A stretch of DNA of 64,000 bases from DASXUG01 sp036504995. Its GTDB lineage: Bacteria > Pseudomonadota > Gammaproteobacteria > Burkholderiales > Methylophilaceae. The notes beneath the pieces are model-generated. The model saw only the letters and a program-made list of their open reading frames with translations. It searched no databases and was not told where the DNA came from. The stretch is from positions 85,428 through 149,427 of the forward strand of contig DASXUG010000006.1 in NCBI GenBank assembly GCA_036504995.1, read 5' to 3'. Made by a program: the position numbers and the translations under genes. Of this stretch, positions 1 to 8,209 are shown one piece after another (position 1 is the stretch's first letter; each line of letters opens with the position of its first letter).

Positions 1-2
1 AT

Positions 3-986
3 ATAGAAAAGTTATTCACGCTCCCGCTCTATATCGCTGACATTCCCCTGAATATATCAGTAAGAATTGGACTAGTAACGTTCCCTGAGGGTGGATCAAC
101 GCCTCATGATTTATATCGTCATGTTGATTTTGCCGTTCGACAAGCCAAAAAGAGAAATGTGTACTTTACAGCCTATGATCGCACCCTAGACTCCGATAAG
201 CCACATCGGCTGGCTTTAGCTGCTGAACTAAGGCGCGCAATAGATGAAAATAATCTAGCGTTGTTTTTGCAGCCCAAAGTTAACTGTGTCACAGGCGAGG
301 TCTGCGGCGTTGAAGCTCTACTGCGCTGGAATCATCTAGAGCGCGGATTAATCAATCCCATTGAGTTTATCCCACTAGCCGAGCAAATTGGATTAATTAA
401 ACCACTGACTCAATGGGTGTTAGTCTCCACCATAGAACTGTTAAACACATGGCAAAGCGCTGGAACAATGCTGCCTATTGCCATCAACTTATCAGCGCGG
501 AATTTGCATGAAAATGACTTGGTGGAAAGGGTTCACCTCCTGATGAAAACTTGGAGTATCAGGCCTAATTCTCTAGAAATTGAAGTTACTGAAAGTTCAG
601 TAATGGAGGATGCCAAGCTTGCATTAGAGGTTTTACATTTATTCCGCGATGAAGGGATTCCATTAGCTATTGATGATTTTGGTACTGGATACTCATCTTT
701 AGCTTATCTTCAACGCTTACCCGTGCAGTTTATCAAGATTGATAAATCTTTCGTTAGCGAAATGTTGGCAAATAATGAATCCTTAATGATCGTTCGCTCA
801 ACTATTGATCTAGCACATGATCTTGGCAAAGAGGTGATTGCCGAGGGAGTCGAGACCAAGGAGCACTGGGATAAGCTGCATGAATTGGGTTGCGACATAG
901 CACAAGGTTATTTTATTGCTAAACCCATGCCAGCAGCAGAGTTTCTAACTTGGCTAAAAAATTATAAAGCAATCTCGCCTGATTAA
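3..986 (+). CDS. GGDEF-EAL domain protein, 3' part (c-di-GMP phosphodiesterase)
   Basis: The reading frame is open from the left edge, so the gene is cut at its 5' end and 327 residues are visible. The first ~52 residues match the tail of a GGDEF domain (GLVTFPEGG, then DFAVRQAKKRN), which lies upstream of any internal start. The rest is a complete EAL domain, which hydrolyses cyclic di-GMP to pGpG. The EALLRW motif lies near fragment residue 103, followed by EVTES, DDFGTGYSSL, IKIDKSF, IAEGVET and AQGYFIAKP. These include the expected metal-binding and catalytic Glu/Asp/Lys residues, so the EAL domain should be active. Whether the GGDEF half is catalytic cannot be judged because its signature lies outside the window. 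A GTG at 159 could be mistaken for a start, but the domain continues upstream of it. Confidence 0.93.
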   Translation: MEKLFTLPLYIADIPLNISVRIGLVTFPEGGSTPHDLYRHVDFAVRQAKKRNVYFTAYDRTLDSDKPHRLALAAELRRAIDENNLALFLQPKVNCVTGEVCGVEALLRWNHLERGLINPIEFIPLAEQIGLIKPLTQWVLVSTIELLNTWQSAGTMLPIAINLSARNLHENDLVERVHLLMKTWSIRPNSLEIEVTESSVMEDAKLALEVLHLFRDEGIPLAIDDFGTGYSSLAYLQRLPVQFIKIDKSFVSEMLANNESLMIVRSTIDLAHDLGKEVIAEGVETKEHWDKLHELGCDIAQGYFIAKPMPAAEFLTWLKNYKAISPD

Positions 987-993
987 TCTCAAT

Positions 994-1026
994 AAAAAAG
1001 GACCTTCCGCAGAGAGGTCCTTTTTT
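994..1026. terminator. Bidirectional rho-independent terminator between EAL gene and ychF
   Basis: A GGACCT/AGGTCC stem is flanked by six A on the left and six T on the right, with a 9-nt loop. The A and T tracts make it a good terminator on either strand. It lies between the convergent EAL gene (plus) and ychF (minus). Confidence 0.88.
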
Positions 1027-1060
1027 AATTAGCGCAACAAACTATATTCAAAAACTATAT

Positions 1061-2146
1061 TTATACATTAAATAAGAAGTGCATCACATCCCCATCTTGG
1101 ACGATGTAAGCTTTGCCCTCTAGGCGCATTTTCCCAGCCTCTTTTGAACCTTGTTCGCCTTTATTTTTAACATACTCATCGTACGCAATCACTTCCGCAC
1201 GAATAAAGCCACGCTCAAAGTCAGTATGAATAACACCAGCAGCCTGTGGCGCTGTTGAGCCACGCTTGATTGTCCATGCACGTACTTCTTTAACGCCTGC
1301 AGTGAAGTAGGTTTCCAGCCCAAGTAGCGCATAGGCCGCGCGAATGACACGATCTAACCCTGGCTCTTCTAATCCCATTTCAGCCAAAAAGAGCGTTTTA
1401 TCTTCCTCTTCTAAATCTGAAATTTCTGCCTCTATTTTTGCGCAGATAGAAACAACAGGGGCATTTTCTTTAGCGCCCAGAGCCATCACTTTTTCTAATA
1501 ATGGGTTGTTTTCAAAACCATCTTCATTAACATTGGCGATATACATCACAGGCTTTACAGTAATCAAACATAAAGGCTTAATCACTTGTAGTTCATCAGC
1601 GTCCAAACCCAGTGTGCGCACTGGGTTACCTTGATCTAAACATTTCTGCACTTTATCGAGCACCGCACACAAGGCAATGGCGTCTTTATCACCTGATTTA
1701 GCTTTTTTGCTTTCGCGCTGAACAGTTTTTTCAACAGTTTCCATATCGGCAAGGGCTAGCTCAGTATTGATGGTTTCAATATCGGCAATTGGATCCACCT
1801 TACCTGCAACGTGCACTACATTACCGTCTTCAAAGCAGCGCACCACATGAGAAATTGCATCGGTTTCACGAATATTGGCGAGAAACTTATTACCTAAGCC
1901 TTCACCTTTGGACGCGCCAGCCACCAAACCTGCAATATCCACAAACTCGACAATGGCTGGTTGTACTTTTTGCGGCTTTACAATATCAATCAGCGGCTTT
2001 AAGCGTGGATCAGGCACCTCTACAATGCCTACGTTGGGCTCAATGGTACAAAATGGGTAATTTTCTGCGGCAATGCCTGCTTTGGTAATTGCATTAAATA
2101 GCGTTGATTTACCTACGTTCGGGAGCCCTACAATGCCGCACTTCAT
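1061..2146 (-). CDS. ychF: Redox-regulated ATPase YchF (OLA1 family)
   Basis: The 361-residue product is close to the 363 residues of E. coli YchF. It belongs to the Obg-related P-loop NTPases that bind ATP rather than GTP, associate with ribosomes and are linked to oxidative-stress responses. The P-loop GLPNVGKSTLFN is near residue 7, the G3 motif is FVDIAGLV, and the divergent G4 region NVNED (~205) replaces NKxD, which is the family's explanation for ATP preference. A TGS domain occupies roughly the last 85 residues, ending AYIVQDGDVMHFLFNV. It lies just downstream of pth on the same strand; ychF and pth are neighbours in many proteobacteria. The ATG at 2146 begins directly with the conserved MKCGIVGLPNVGKS. 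Confidence 0.96.
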   Translation of the reverse strand: MKCGIVGLPNVGKSTLFNAITKAGIAAENYPFCTIEPNVGIVEVPDPRLKPLIDIVKPQKVQPAIVEFVDIAGLVAGASKGEGLGNKFLANIRETDAISHVVRCFEDGNVVHVAGKVDPIADIETINTELALADMETVEKTVQRESKKAKSGDKDAIALCAVLDKVQKCLDQGNPVRTLGLDADELQVIKPLCLITVKPVMYIANVNEDGFENNPLLEKVMALGAKENAPVVSICAKIEAEISDLEEEDKTLFLAEMGLEEPGLDRVIRAAYALLGLETYFTAGVKEVRAWTIKRGSTAPQAAGVIHTDFERGFIRAEVIAYDEYVKNKGEQGSKEAGKMRLEGKAYIVQDGDVMHFLFNV

Positions 2147-2223
2147 GTTTGTTCCGATCTTAAAATTGTGGATTTAATACTATCTTGTCTATTCAGCCAA
2201 TATGGTTAGAGGCCACACGCCAA

Positions 2224-2802
2224 CTACTTTTTTGTGTGCAATTTTAACATTGCTTCTTCAAACTTACCTGCTATTAGTTGAGGCAAAATGACTATACTTT
2301 CATCTATATTGGCTTCTATTGCGCGCATTTCATCGCGCGTGGGCGCGTGCAGTACAAAGTTGGAGACTGCATTTCTATCGCCTGGGTGACCTATCCCCAA
2401 ACGCAAACGCCAAAAATTGGGAGTACCCAATTGTGCGGCAATATCCTTTAAACCATTATGCCCACCATACCCGCCGCCCTGCTTAAGTTTGACAGTTCCA
2501 GAGGGCAAATCTAGTTCATCATGGATAACTAATATTGACTCAGGGGGAATTTTATAAAACTTAGCTAATGCCCCAACCGAGCGACCACTCAGATTCATAA
2601 AGGTAGTTGGCTTTAGCGCCCAAACCTCTTCACCTGCGAGCTTAACGCGCCCTGCATGTCCAAAGAACTTGGCTTCTAAATTGAGCTTCTCACCTGTTTG
2701 CTGGCAGACTTGATCTACCCACCAGAAACCTGCGTTATGTCTTGTGGATTCGTATTCTGCGCCTGGGTTACCTAGGCCGACGAGTAGTTGGATACCGTTC
2801 AT
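2224..2802 (-). CDS. pth: Peptidyl-tRNA hydrolase
   Basis: This 192-residue cytoplasmic esterase releases tRNA from prematurely dropped peptidyl-tRNAs. The family signature LLVGLGNPGAEYESTRHNAG is at the N-terminus, with Asn12 and the catalytic His22 visible. The later motifs FMNLSGRSV (Asn ~70), VIHDELDLPSG (Asp ~95) and GGHNGLKDI (Asn ~116) supply the remaining active-site residues. Length matches the bacterial Pth family. It lies between rplY upstream and ychF downstream, the common rplY-pth-ychF order in proteobacteria. A strong hairpin separates it from rplY, so it may be transcribed partly on its own. Confidence 0.96.
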   Translation of the reverse strand: MNGIQLLVGLGNPGAEYESTRHNAGFWWVDQVCQQTGEKLNLEAKFFGHAGRVKLAGEEVWALKPTTFMNLSGRSVGALAKFYKIPPESILVIHDELDLPSGTVKLKQGGGYGGHNGLKDIAAQLGTPNFWRLRLGIGHPGDRNAVSNFVLHAPTRDEMRAIEANIDESIVILPQLIAGKFEEAMLKLHTKK

Positions 2803-2826
2803 AGCTGTATTGTAGTGTATAAATGA

Positions 2827-2860
2827 AAACGCGCGTTTCAGATTACCGAAACGCGCGTTT
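2827..2860 (-). terminator. Strong hairpin after rplY (likely terminator/attenuator)
   Basis: A perfect 13-bp inverted repeat (arms 2827-2839 and 2848-2860, AAACGCGCGTTTC and its complement) with an 8-nt loop. On the minus strand the stem is followed by TTTTC, a short U tract. It sits 20 bases past the rplY stop and 24 bases before pth, so it may terminate rplY transcripts or reduce read-through into pth. Confidence 0.65.
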
Positions 2861-2880
2861 ATTTACATCAAACCAACTAA

Positions 2881-3483
2881 TTAAGCTGCTGGTGTTTCTT
2901 CAGCTGCTGCACCGCCACGTGTTTTTGCAATGCTTGCTACTGCAGCATCGTTACCATGTGACAGTTGTGTAAACTCAACACCGGCTGGCACTTTGATTTC
3001 TGACAAGTGAATTGAGTGACCCATTTCAAGGTTAGCCAAGTCTACTTCAATAAACTCTGGCAAATCTTTTGCCAAGCAGCTTACGTCAGCTTCAGTCAAA
3101 ATGTGCGCCACAATGCCGCCACCGATTTTTACACCAGGGGCGATTTCAGCGTTTACAAAGTGCAATGGCACTTTAACGTGAATTTTTTCTGTTGTGCTAA
3201 CACGTTGAAAATCAATATGTTGAATAGTGTTGCGTACTGGGTGCATTTGGTAATCACGCAATAATACTGACTCTTTTGAACCATCTAAATCCAAGGTCAA
3301 AATAGAGGCGTGAAACGCTTCATGACGGAATTGCATGAATAGCGCTTTATGCTCAAACTCAATACTTACCGCATCTTTATCAGCGCCATAAACTACACCA
3401 GGCACACTACCTGCGCGACGGAGACGGCGGCTCGCACCCGTACCTTTGCCTTCGCGTTTTGTTGCTTTAATTTCAATTTGCAT
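2881..3483 (-). CDS. rplY: 50S ribosomal protein L25/general stress protein Ctc
   Basis: This 200-residue product is the long (TL5/CTC) form of L25, which binds 5S rRNA in the large subunit. The N-terminal L25 beta-barrel carries REGKGTGASRRLRRAGSVPGVVYG (shown here in part) and later LLRDYQMHPVRNTIQHIDFQRV. The C-terminal CTC domain spans roughly residues 100-185. The C-terminal tail is Ala/Glu-rich, as is common for the beta-proteobacterial version. A GGAG Shine-Dalgarno sequence precedes the ATG at 3483. It lies between prs and pth, the usual prs-rplY-pth arrangement. A separate hairpin in the 92-base gap to prs may influence its expression. Confidence 0.96.
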   Translation of the reverse strand: MQIEIKATKREGKGTGASRRLRRAGSVPGVVYGADKDAVSIEFEHKALFMQFRHEAFHASILTLDLDGSKESVLLRDYQMHPVRNTIQHIDFQRVSTTEKIHVKVPLHFVNAEIAPGVKIGGGIVAHILTEADVSCLAKDLPEFIEVDLANLEMGHSIHLSEIKVPAGVEFTQLSHGNDAAVASIAKTRGGAAAEETPAA

Positions 3484-3531
3484 TTTACTACTCCTAAAAA
3501 ACTGTCATCCGCGACCAGATAACAGGGTGAT

Positions 3532-3562
3532 GGTAGCTTGCCTTATCTTTCAACAAGCTACC
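3532..3562. promoter_or_regulatory. Perfect 9-bp inverted repeat upstream of rplY
   Basis: GGTAGCTTG (3532-3540) and its exact complement CAAGCTACC (3554-3562) are separated by 13 nt in the prs-rplY gap. Neither side has a T tract, so this is not a classical terminator. It would form a hairpin in a prs-rplY read-through RNA or in the rplY leader. No known ligand or leader family is recognised. Confidence 0.4.
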
Positions 3563-3575
3563 GAATCTTATACGT

Positions 3576-4526
3576 TTAAACTAAAAACAAACTGCTTACA
3601 GAGTCTTCATTGCTGATTCTGCGTATGGTTTCTGCTAGCAACTCAGCGGAGTTTAGCTGACGAATTTTAGGACAAGCCTGCGCATCTGCACGCAACGGAA
3701 TGGTGTTAGTCACGACCAACTCATCCATGCTCGAATTCATCACGCGTTCAACCGCGCTACCTGAAAGCACCGGGTGGGTACAATAAGCCACCACTTTAAC
3801 AGCGCCTTGTGCTTTTAACGCGTTAGCCGCTTCACACAAGGTGTTCGCGGTATCCACCATATCATCCATAATCAGACAAGTACGGCCTGCTACGTCACCA
3901 ATAATGTTCATCACTTTTGCAACATTAGGTTTAGGACGGCGTTTATCAATAATTGCCAAGTCACAACTTAATTGCTTGGCCGTTGCTCTCGCACGCACCA
4001 CACCACCAACATCGGGTGAAACAACAACTAGGTTTTCGTATTTCTTCTCTTCAATATCGCTCAGTAAAAGCGGCGTTGCATAAATATTGTCAACGGGAAT
4101 ATCAAAAAAGCCCTGAATTTGGTCGGAGTGCAAATCCATTGTCAACACGCGATCCACACCGATACTGGTCAGCATATTAGCTACGACCTTAGCACTAATC
4201 GCAACACGCGCGGAGCGTGGCCGACGGTCTTGGCGTGAATAACCTAAATAAGGAATCGCAGCAGTAATACGCCCAGCAGAGGATCTGCGCAACGCGTCTG
4301 CCATCAGCATCACTTCCATCAAGTTGTCATTGGTTGGCATGCAGGTCGATTGCAGAATAAACACGTCTCTGCCCCGCACATTGTCCAGCAACTCAATCAT
4401 GACTTCACCGTCACTAAAACGGTTGACTGTCGCACGCCCTAAGCTCATGCCCAAATGGCTTACTACGTCCTCGGCCAGCTTTGGATTAGCTGTGCCTGTG
4501 AACACCATCATTTCGCCTCTGCTCAC
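3576..4526 (-). CDS. prs: Ribose-phosphate pyrophosphokinase (PRPP synthase)
   Basis: The 316-residue enzyme transfers pyrophosphate from ATP to ribose 5-phosphate to make PRPP for nucleotide, His and Trp synthesis. Family motifs are in order: MVFTGTANPKLAEDV at the N-terminus, FILQSTCMPTNDNLMEV (~residues 56-72), PYLGYSRQDRR (~95-105), the flexible catalytic loop IDKRRPKPNVAKV (~195-207), and the PRPP-binding loop LIMDDMVDTANTL (~218-230). Length equals the bacterial class I enzyme. It is followed by rplY and preceded by tRNA-Gln, whose terminator-like hairpin lies between the two. The chosen ATG at 4526 aligns with the usual N-terminus. Confidence 0.97.
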   Translation of the reverse strand: MSRGEMMVFTGTANPKLAEDVVSHLGMSLGRATVNRFSDGEVMIELLDNVRGRDVFILQSTCMPTNDNLMEVMLMADALRRSSAGRITAAIPYLGYSRQDRRPRSARVAISAKVVANMLTSIGVDRVLTMDLHSDQIQGFFDIPVDNIYATPLLLSDIEEKKYENLVVVSPDVGGVVRARATAKQLSCDLAIIDKRRPKPNVAKVMNIIGDVAGRTCLIMDDMVDTANTLCEAANALKAQGAVKVVAYCTHPVLSGSAVERVMNSSMDELVVTNTIPLRADAQACPKIRQLNSAELLAETIRRISNEDSVSSLFLV

Positions 4527-4583
4527 GCCATGACCCCTTTGTATTTACCTAGCAAGCTTATAACCATTTCGCTGCAAATCAGC

Positions 4584-4629
4584 AAAAAATAAAAGCGTGC
4601 AGAAACTTAACAGTCTCTTTTCACGCTTT
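4584..4629 (-). terminator. Possible terminator after tRNA-Gln
   Basis: AAAGCGTG (4592-4599) and CACGCTTT (4622-4629) form a perfect 8-bp stem with a 22-nt loop. On the minus strand it ends in TTTT-A-TTTTTT. It lies between tRNA-Gln and prs. The long loop lowers confidence. Confidence 0.5.
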
Positions 4630-4650
4630 CACATACTACTTAACAATATC

Positions 4651-4727
4651 TGGCTGGGGAAGAAGGATTCGAACCTTCGCATGCCGGAATCAAAATCCGG
4701 TGCCTTAACCAGCTTGGCGATTCCCCA
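4651..4727 (-). tRNA. tRNA-Gln (anticodon TTG)
   Basis: On the minus strand the 77-nt sequence folds as a cloverleaf. The acceptor stem pairs TGGGGAA with TTCCCCA, followed by G and an encoded CCA. The anticodon stem CCGGA/TCCGG encloses the loop TTTTGAT, giving anticodon TTG (Gln, CAA codons). The T arm contains GGTTCGAATCC. It sits between ispE and prs, a position it also occupies in other betaproteobacteria. It is the only tRNA found in the window. Confidence 0.97.
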
Positions 4728-4772
4728 ATTAATCTTTCTAATTACACTGCGCTATTCACTAAAACAACGCAC

Positions 4773-5723
4773 TCAAACTAAATTATACAATGGATGTTGT
4801 GATAATCCATGCGCCACACACTTAAAAACTGGCAAACCTGACAATTTTTCTGGTATAGCTAGCAACGCTTGCTGTGCTTGCGTTGCATTTTCAAATTCCG
4901 CAAATACTGATGCGCCTGAGCCACTCATTTTTGCGTAACTTCGTTGCGCGACATCAATACTTTCCAGGCTATTGCTTTGTGCGAACCGATCTAAACAATC
5001 TGCACAAGCCGCCACTTCAGGGTATTTTTGGAAAACAACCGCCGCCAGATCATTCTTAAATACCTCGAGGCCGACTTTTCCTACCCTATTTTCACTACCC
5101 ACGCCCATTTTATTGATGCGGTCTTCGTGAAAGGCCGCTATTGTCGTGGGAAACGTGTTTCTTGTCAATTCTTTACTGCTAAATACTTCTGCAGTTGATA
5201 CATGTGTTTGTGGCGTAAGTATGACAAAGTGCCCTAAATTCAAGGAAATAGGCTGAATTTCCTCACCAACACCCTCCACCCAGGCATTTTCGCCAAAAAT
5301 GAAAAATGGCACATCGGCACCAAGTTTCAGACCTAAATCCATTAACTCCTGGCGACTCAACTGAAGCTTCCACAAATGGTTGAGGGCAACTAACACCGTG
5401 GCAGCATCTGAACTGCCACCGCCCAAGCCCCCACCCATAGGAATACGCTTATCAACAGCCAGTTCAACACCTAACTGGCAGCCCGTATGCTGTTGCAATA
5501 AGCGAGCAGCACGTATGCACAAATCTTGCGCCTCACTCACATTAGCGATAGGTTTTACACGAGTAATCAGCCCATCATTACGCACTTTCAAATGCACGGT
5601 GTCATATAAATCAACTAGGACGAATACACTTTGCAGCAGGTGATAGCCGTCTGTACGACGCCCCACAATATGCAAAAAAAGGTTAAGTTTGGCAGGCGCT
5701 AAAAATGATTGAAAGTCTTGCAT
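4773..5723 (-). CDS. ispE: 4-diphosphocytidyl-2-C-methyl-D-erythritol kinase
   Basis: This GHMP-family kinase phosphorylates CDP-methylerythritol in the non-mevalonate (MEP) route to isoprenoids. The N-terminus reads FLAPAKLNLFLHIVGRRTDGYH, with the substrate Lys in the PAKLNL motif (split here as PAKLNLFLHI and GRRTDGYHLL). The ATP-binding glycine-rich motif PMGGGLGGGSSDAA is near residue 95. The third GHMP motif, AKMSGSGASVFAEF, is near residue 265. I chose the ATG at 5723 over an upstream in-frame start at 5777: it overlaps the lolB stop by one base (TAATG), which implies translational coupling, and it puts the conserved PAKLN motif close to the N-terminus. The product is then 316 residues, slightly longer than the usual 280-290. 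The order lolB-ispE-tRNA-Gln-prs is typical of betaproteobacteria. Confidence 0.95.
   Translation of the reverse strand: MQDFQSFLAPAKLNLFLHIVGRRTDGYHLLQSVFVLVDLYDTVHLKVRNDGLITRVKPIANVSEAQDLCIRAARLLQQHTGCQLGVELAVDKRIPMGGGLGGGSSDAATVLVALNHLWKLQLSRQELMDLGLKLGADVPFFIFGENAWVEGVGEEIQPISLNLGHFVILTPQTHVSTAEVFSSKELTRNTFPTTIAAFHEDRINKMGVGSENRVGKVGLEVFKNDLAAVVFQKYPEVAACADCLDRFAQSNSLESIDVAQRSYAKMSGSGASVFAEFENATQAQQALLAIPEKLSGLPVFKCVAHGLSQHPLYNLV
4782..4810 (-). promoter_or_regulatory. Candidate promoter for tRNA-Gln
   Basis: A perfect TATAAT (-10) lies on the minus strand at 4787-4782, with a weak -35 (ATGGAT, 3 of 6 matches) 17 nt upstream at 4810-4805. It falls in the 3' end of ispE, about 55 bases before the tRNA 5' end. 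Assignment is tentative. Confidence 0.35.
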
Positions 5724-6421
5724 TATGGTTTTGTGGTTTTTAATACTGAATTCGTTACAGAGTCTGATACTTGCCAATTGTCGATGACTACCTTCAGGTA
5801 AAGCTTGGCGTTACGTAAATTAAGCTTGCTTGGTAGCTGATAACCATTGCTGTCCTGATAAGCAACATACTGAACTTCCCAACCATCCTGACTCAGCTTG
5901 CTGAGTTTGCCCTCATCATCCCATGTCGCGCTACTGATTGGCGCATCGGTAGCACGACCAAGCGCCCAATCCTCAAGGTAGCGTGCTGGCAAGCGCCAGC
6001 CCATAGTTTGCTCGGTCAGCGATTCTACATCACTAGAGGTCACTGTATTGCCATCACTCGAAACTAACTTCACCCCACTTGCGTTGCTTTCAATAGCGAC
6101 CACCTTACTGCCTAAGGGGGAATACAAATCAATCGTGTCGAATTGGTTCAAGTGTTGCCAGCGCATTTTGCCTGAAAAGCCGCGCCCATCTGCTTGAACA
6201 CCGATGCGACCATCTAGCGTAAAATCTCGTATCAATGCCAAACTCGCTTGATGCTGTGCTTTCTTTGCTTCAAGTGTACTCAAGGTACTGGAGTTAGCCT
6301 GTTCTGCGCTACTTGGCTTTCTGGGTGCATTAGCACAGCCCGTTAATGCAATAATAACAGCACACAAAGCGGCAAAACCAGATTGAGCAAGACTGTGCTT
6401 GCGAGGATTTAAGGAGAGCAT
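5723..6421 (-). CDS. lolB: Outer-membrane lipoprotein LolB
   Basis: LolB accepts lipoproteins from the periplasmic carrier LolA and inserts them in the outer membrane. The product has 232 residues with an N-terminal lipoprotein signal: a basic start, a hydrophobic stretch, and the lipobox IALTGC, with Cys near residue 29. The mature part contains FTLDGRIGVQADGRGFSGKM, characteristic of LolB, followed by DLYSPLGSKVVAI and the GWRLPARYLEDWALG region. The residue after the Cys is Ala, not Asp, consistent with outer-membrane sorting. It follows the TPR gene by 21 bases and overlaps ispE by one base, so all three are probably one operon. Confidence 0.92.
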   Translation of the reverse strand: MLSLNPRKHSLAQSGFAALCAVIIALTGCANAPRKPSSAEQANSSTLSTLEAKKAQHQASLALIRDFTLDGRIGVQADGRGFSGKMRWQHLNQFDTIDLYSPLGSKVVAIESNASGVKLVSSDGNTVTSSDVESLTEQTMGWRLPARYLEDWALGRATDAPISSATWDDEGKLSKLSQDGWEVQYVAYQDSNGYQLPSKLNLRNAKLYLKVVIDNWQVSDSVTNSVLKTTKP

Positions 6422-6442
6422 CAGAAAATAAACTTGCCGTTA

Positions 6443-8209
6443 TTATTTAGGGTTGAATTTTTTTGTAGCATCAAGCAAAGGTTGGCTGTCAGGGTACGCC
6501 TGTAGCGCATCACCCCACATTTTTAAGGCCTCATCTTTTTTGCCTTGCTGCCAAAGCACCTCACCCAAATGTGCTGCAATTTCAGGGTCGGCCTGTGTGG
6601 CATAGGCCTCACGTAAATGCGTGGCCGCTTTATCCAAATCACCTAAGCGATACTCAACCCAGCCCATACTATCTAAAATGTAATGATCATTTGGGCTCAA
6701 CGCCAAAGCTTTTTGAATCAATTGCTTAGCCTCTTCCAATTTTATATTTCTATCCGCCAGCGAGTAGCCAAGCGCATTATATGCTTGAGCAAAATCGGGT
6801 TTTAGCTGTATTAACTTACGCAGCTCTTTTTCTGACACATCAGACTGATTCACGCGCTCAGCCGCCATTGCATAATCGTAACTAAGGGCAGTATTAGTTG
6901 GTAAGTTGCTAGAAGCTTTTGCTAACATCTCATAAGCCTCTTGATAACGCTTAGCTTGGTTCAGCAAATTCGCCTGCGCTTGTACCACTTGCGTAAGTTG
7001 ATCATCATTTAAATCTTGCAGGTCATCTAACTTTTTAATCGCAACATCTACATTTTCGGTATGCGAAATAATGTTGGCGATGTCTATATTAGCCTCTACA
7101 TAATGATCGCCCTGTTCCACTTTTTGATACCAAGTCAGAGCCTTGGCTTCATTCTTTTGCTTTTCCGCCACCTGCCCCAAGTAAATATAAAGCTGATCTT
7201 TATCTTTAAAATCGCTGGCTAAGGCAGCCTCAAACGAACGCGTTGCATCTTGGTAATCTTCAGCCTGTGCAGACAGCAATCCAACCACCACTAAGATCTC
7301 TGGCGTACTGGCAGCACTTTTTATTAACTTTTCGAACTCAGGCTTAGCTTCAGTCAATCGCTTCTGATTCACTAACATGCGCGCCAAAGTCAGCCTAACT
7401 TGATTAGATTCAGGATATTTTTTGAGATGAGTGCGATAAAAATCTATGGCCTTTTCAGGGCTTTTCACAAACAACACCTGCCCTTTTAGTACTGCATTAA
7501 TTTCCCAGCCTGCGCGCAGCGCATCAGCCTTATCGCTTTCGGCAATCGCCAAATCGCCTTGCCCAGCCTCCCATGCGGCATGCGCAATAGTAAAATGCGC
7601 TTCGGGCAATTTAGGATAAGGTTGCGCAAGCTCTTGCACCAAGCTTAATACAGCCTGCTTATCTTTTTCGCGTGCTAGCAAGGTGTTAAGATATAAAAAA
7701 CCATTAGCTCGACCATCCTCTTTCTCAAGCAGTTTTTGCAAATGTGGTTTAGCTTCAGCTAAATTTCCTGTGCTCAGTGCAATTTGTGTGCTTGTCTGCT
7801 GCGCCTCATCGGAAGCTGGGTTAAGTTTCACCCAAAGTTGCGTTGCGGGAATCGCCAATTGCAGATTGCCACTGTAAATTGCGGCCTTTGCCGCGCGCTC
7901 AGCAAGCCTAGGGTCTTGGCTAGATTGCGCCAGCTCATAAAATAACTTGCTCGACAAACCCATCTCACCTCGCTGCCCAGCAATTTCCCCCACCAAATAT
8001 TTAAATACAAACTCTCCCGTTGCTCCCGTTTGCGGCGCAGCTTTTGCCACCTCAGCATTGGCAACCGTAGCCGTGCTGGATGCTTCAGGACTTGCTCCAG
8101 ATGACTTTGGCGCAACCACCCCAGACTCAGCCATAGCCGTACCTTGCGCCAGTGCTAGGCTCAACAACACATTGAACAATATAGGCTTAAAACTAAACAA
8201 TTTAGACAT
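6443..8209 (-). CDS. TPR-repeat protein, secreted to periplasm
   Basis: A 588-residue protein with an N-terminal signal peptide (MSKLFSFKPILFNVLLSLAL, with cleavage after AMA) and tetratricopeptide repeats over most of the remainder. The C-terminal repeats are clearest: AQAYNALGYSLADRNIKLEE, HYILDSMGWVEYRLGDLDKA and IAAHLGEVLWQQGKKDEALK. TPR arrays mediate protein-protein contacts, and the partner is unknown. The longest open frame starts at TTG 8251. I prefer the ATG at 8209 because it directly begins the signal peptide, although no strong Shine-Dalgarno is visible. A large TPR gene next to lolB-ispE is common in betaproteobacteria, suggesting a role in envelope maintenance, but this is inference from context. 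Confidence 0.85.
   Translation of the reverse strand: MSKLFSFKPILFNVLLSLALAQGTAMAESGVVAPKSSGASPEASSTATVANAEVAKAAPQTGATGEFVFKYLVGEIAGQRGEMGLSSKLFYELAQSSQDPRLAERAAKAAIYSGNLQLAIPATQLWVKLNPASDEAQQTSTQIALSTGNLAEAKPHLQKLLEKEDGRANGFLYLNTLLAREKDKQAVLSLVQELAQPYPKLPEAHFTIAHAAWEAGQGDLAIAESDKADALRAGWEINAVLKGQVLFVKSPEKAIDFYRTHLKKYPESNQVRLTLARMLVNQKRLTEAKPEFEKLIKSAASTPEILVVVGLLSAQAEDYQDATRSFEAALASDFKDKDQLYIYLGQVAEKQKNEAKALTWYQKVEQGDHYVEANIDIANIISHTENVDVAIKKLDDLQDLNDDQLTQVVQAQANLLNQAKRYQEAYEMLAKASSNLPTNTALSYDYAMAAERVNQSDVSEKELRKLIQLKPDFAQAYNALGYSLADRNIKLEEAKQLIQKALALSPNDHYILDSMGWVEYRLGDLDKAATHLREAYATQADPEIAAHLGEVLWQQGKKDEALKMWGDALQAYPDSQPLLDATKKFNPK

Noticed and set aside
4597..4938. Plus-strand 113-codon ORF across tRNA-Gln and the end of ispE
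   Set aside because: It runs through a convincing tRNA and antisense to ispE; no domain or ribosome site supports it.
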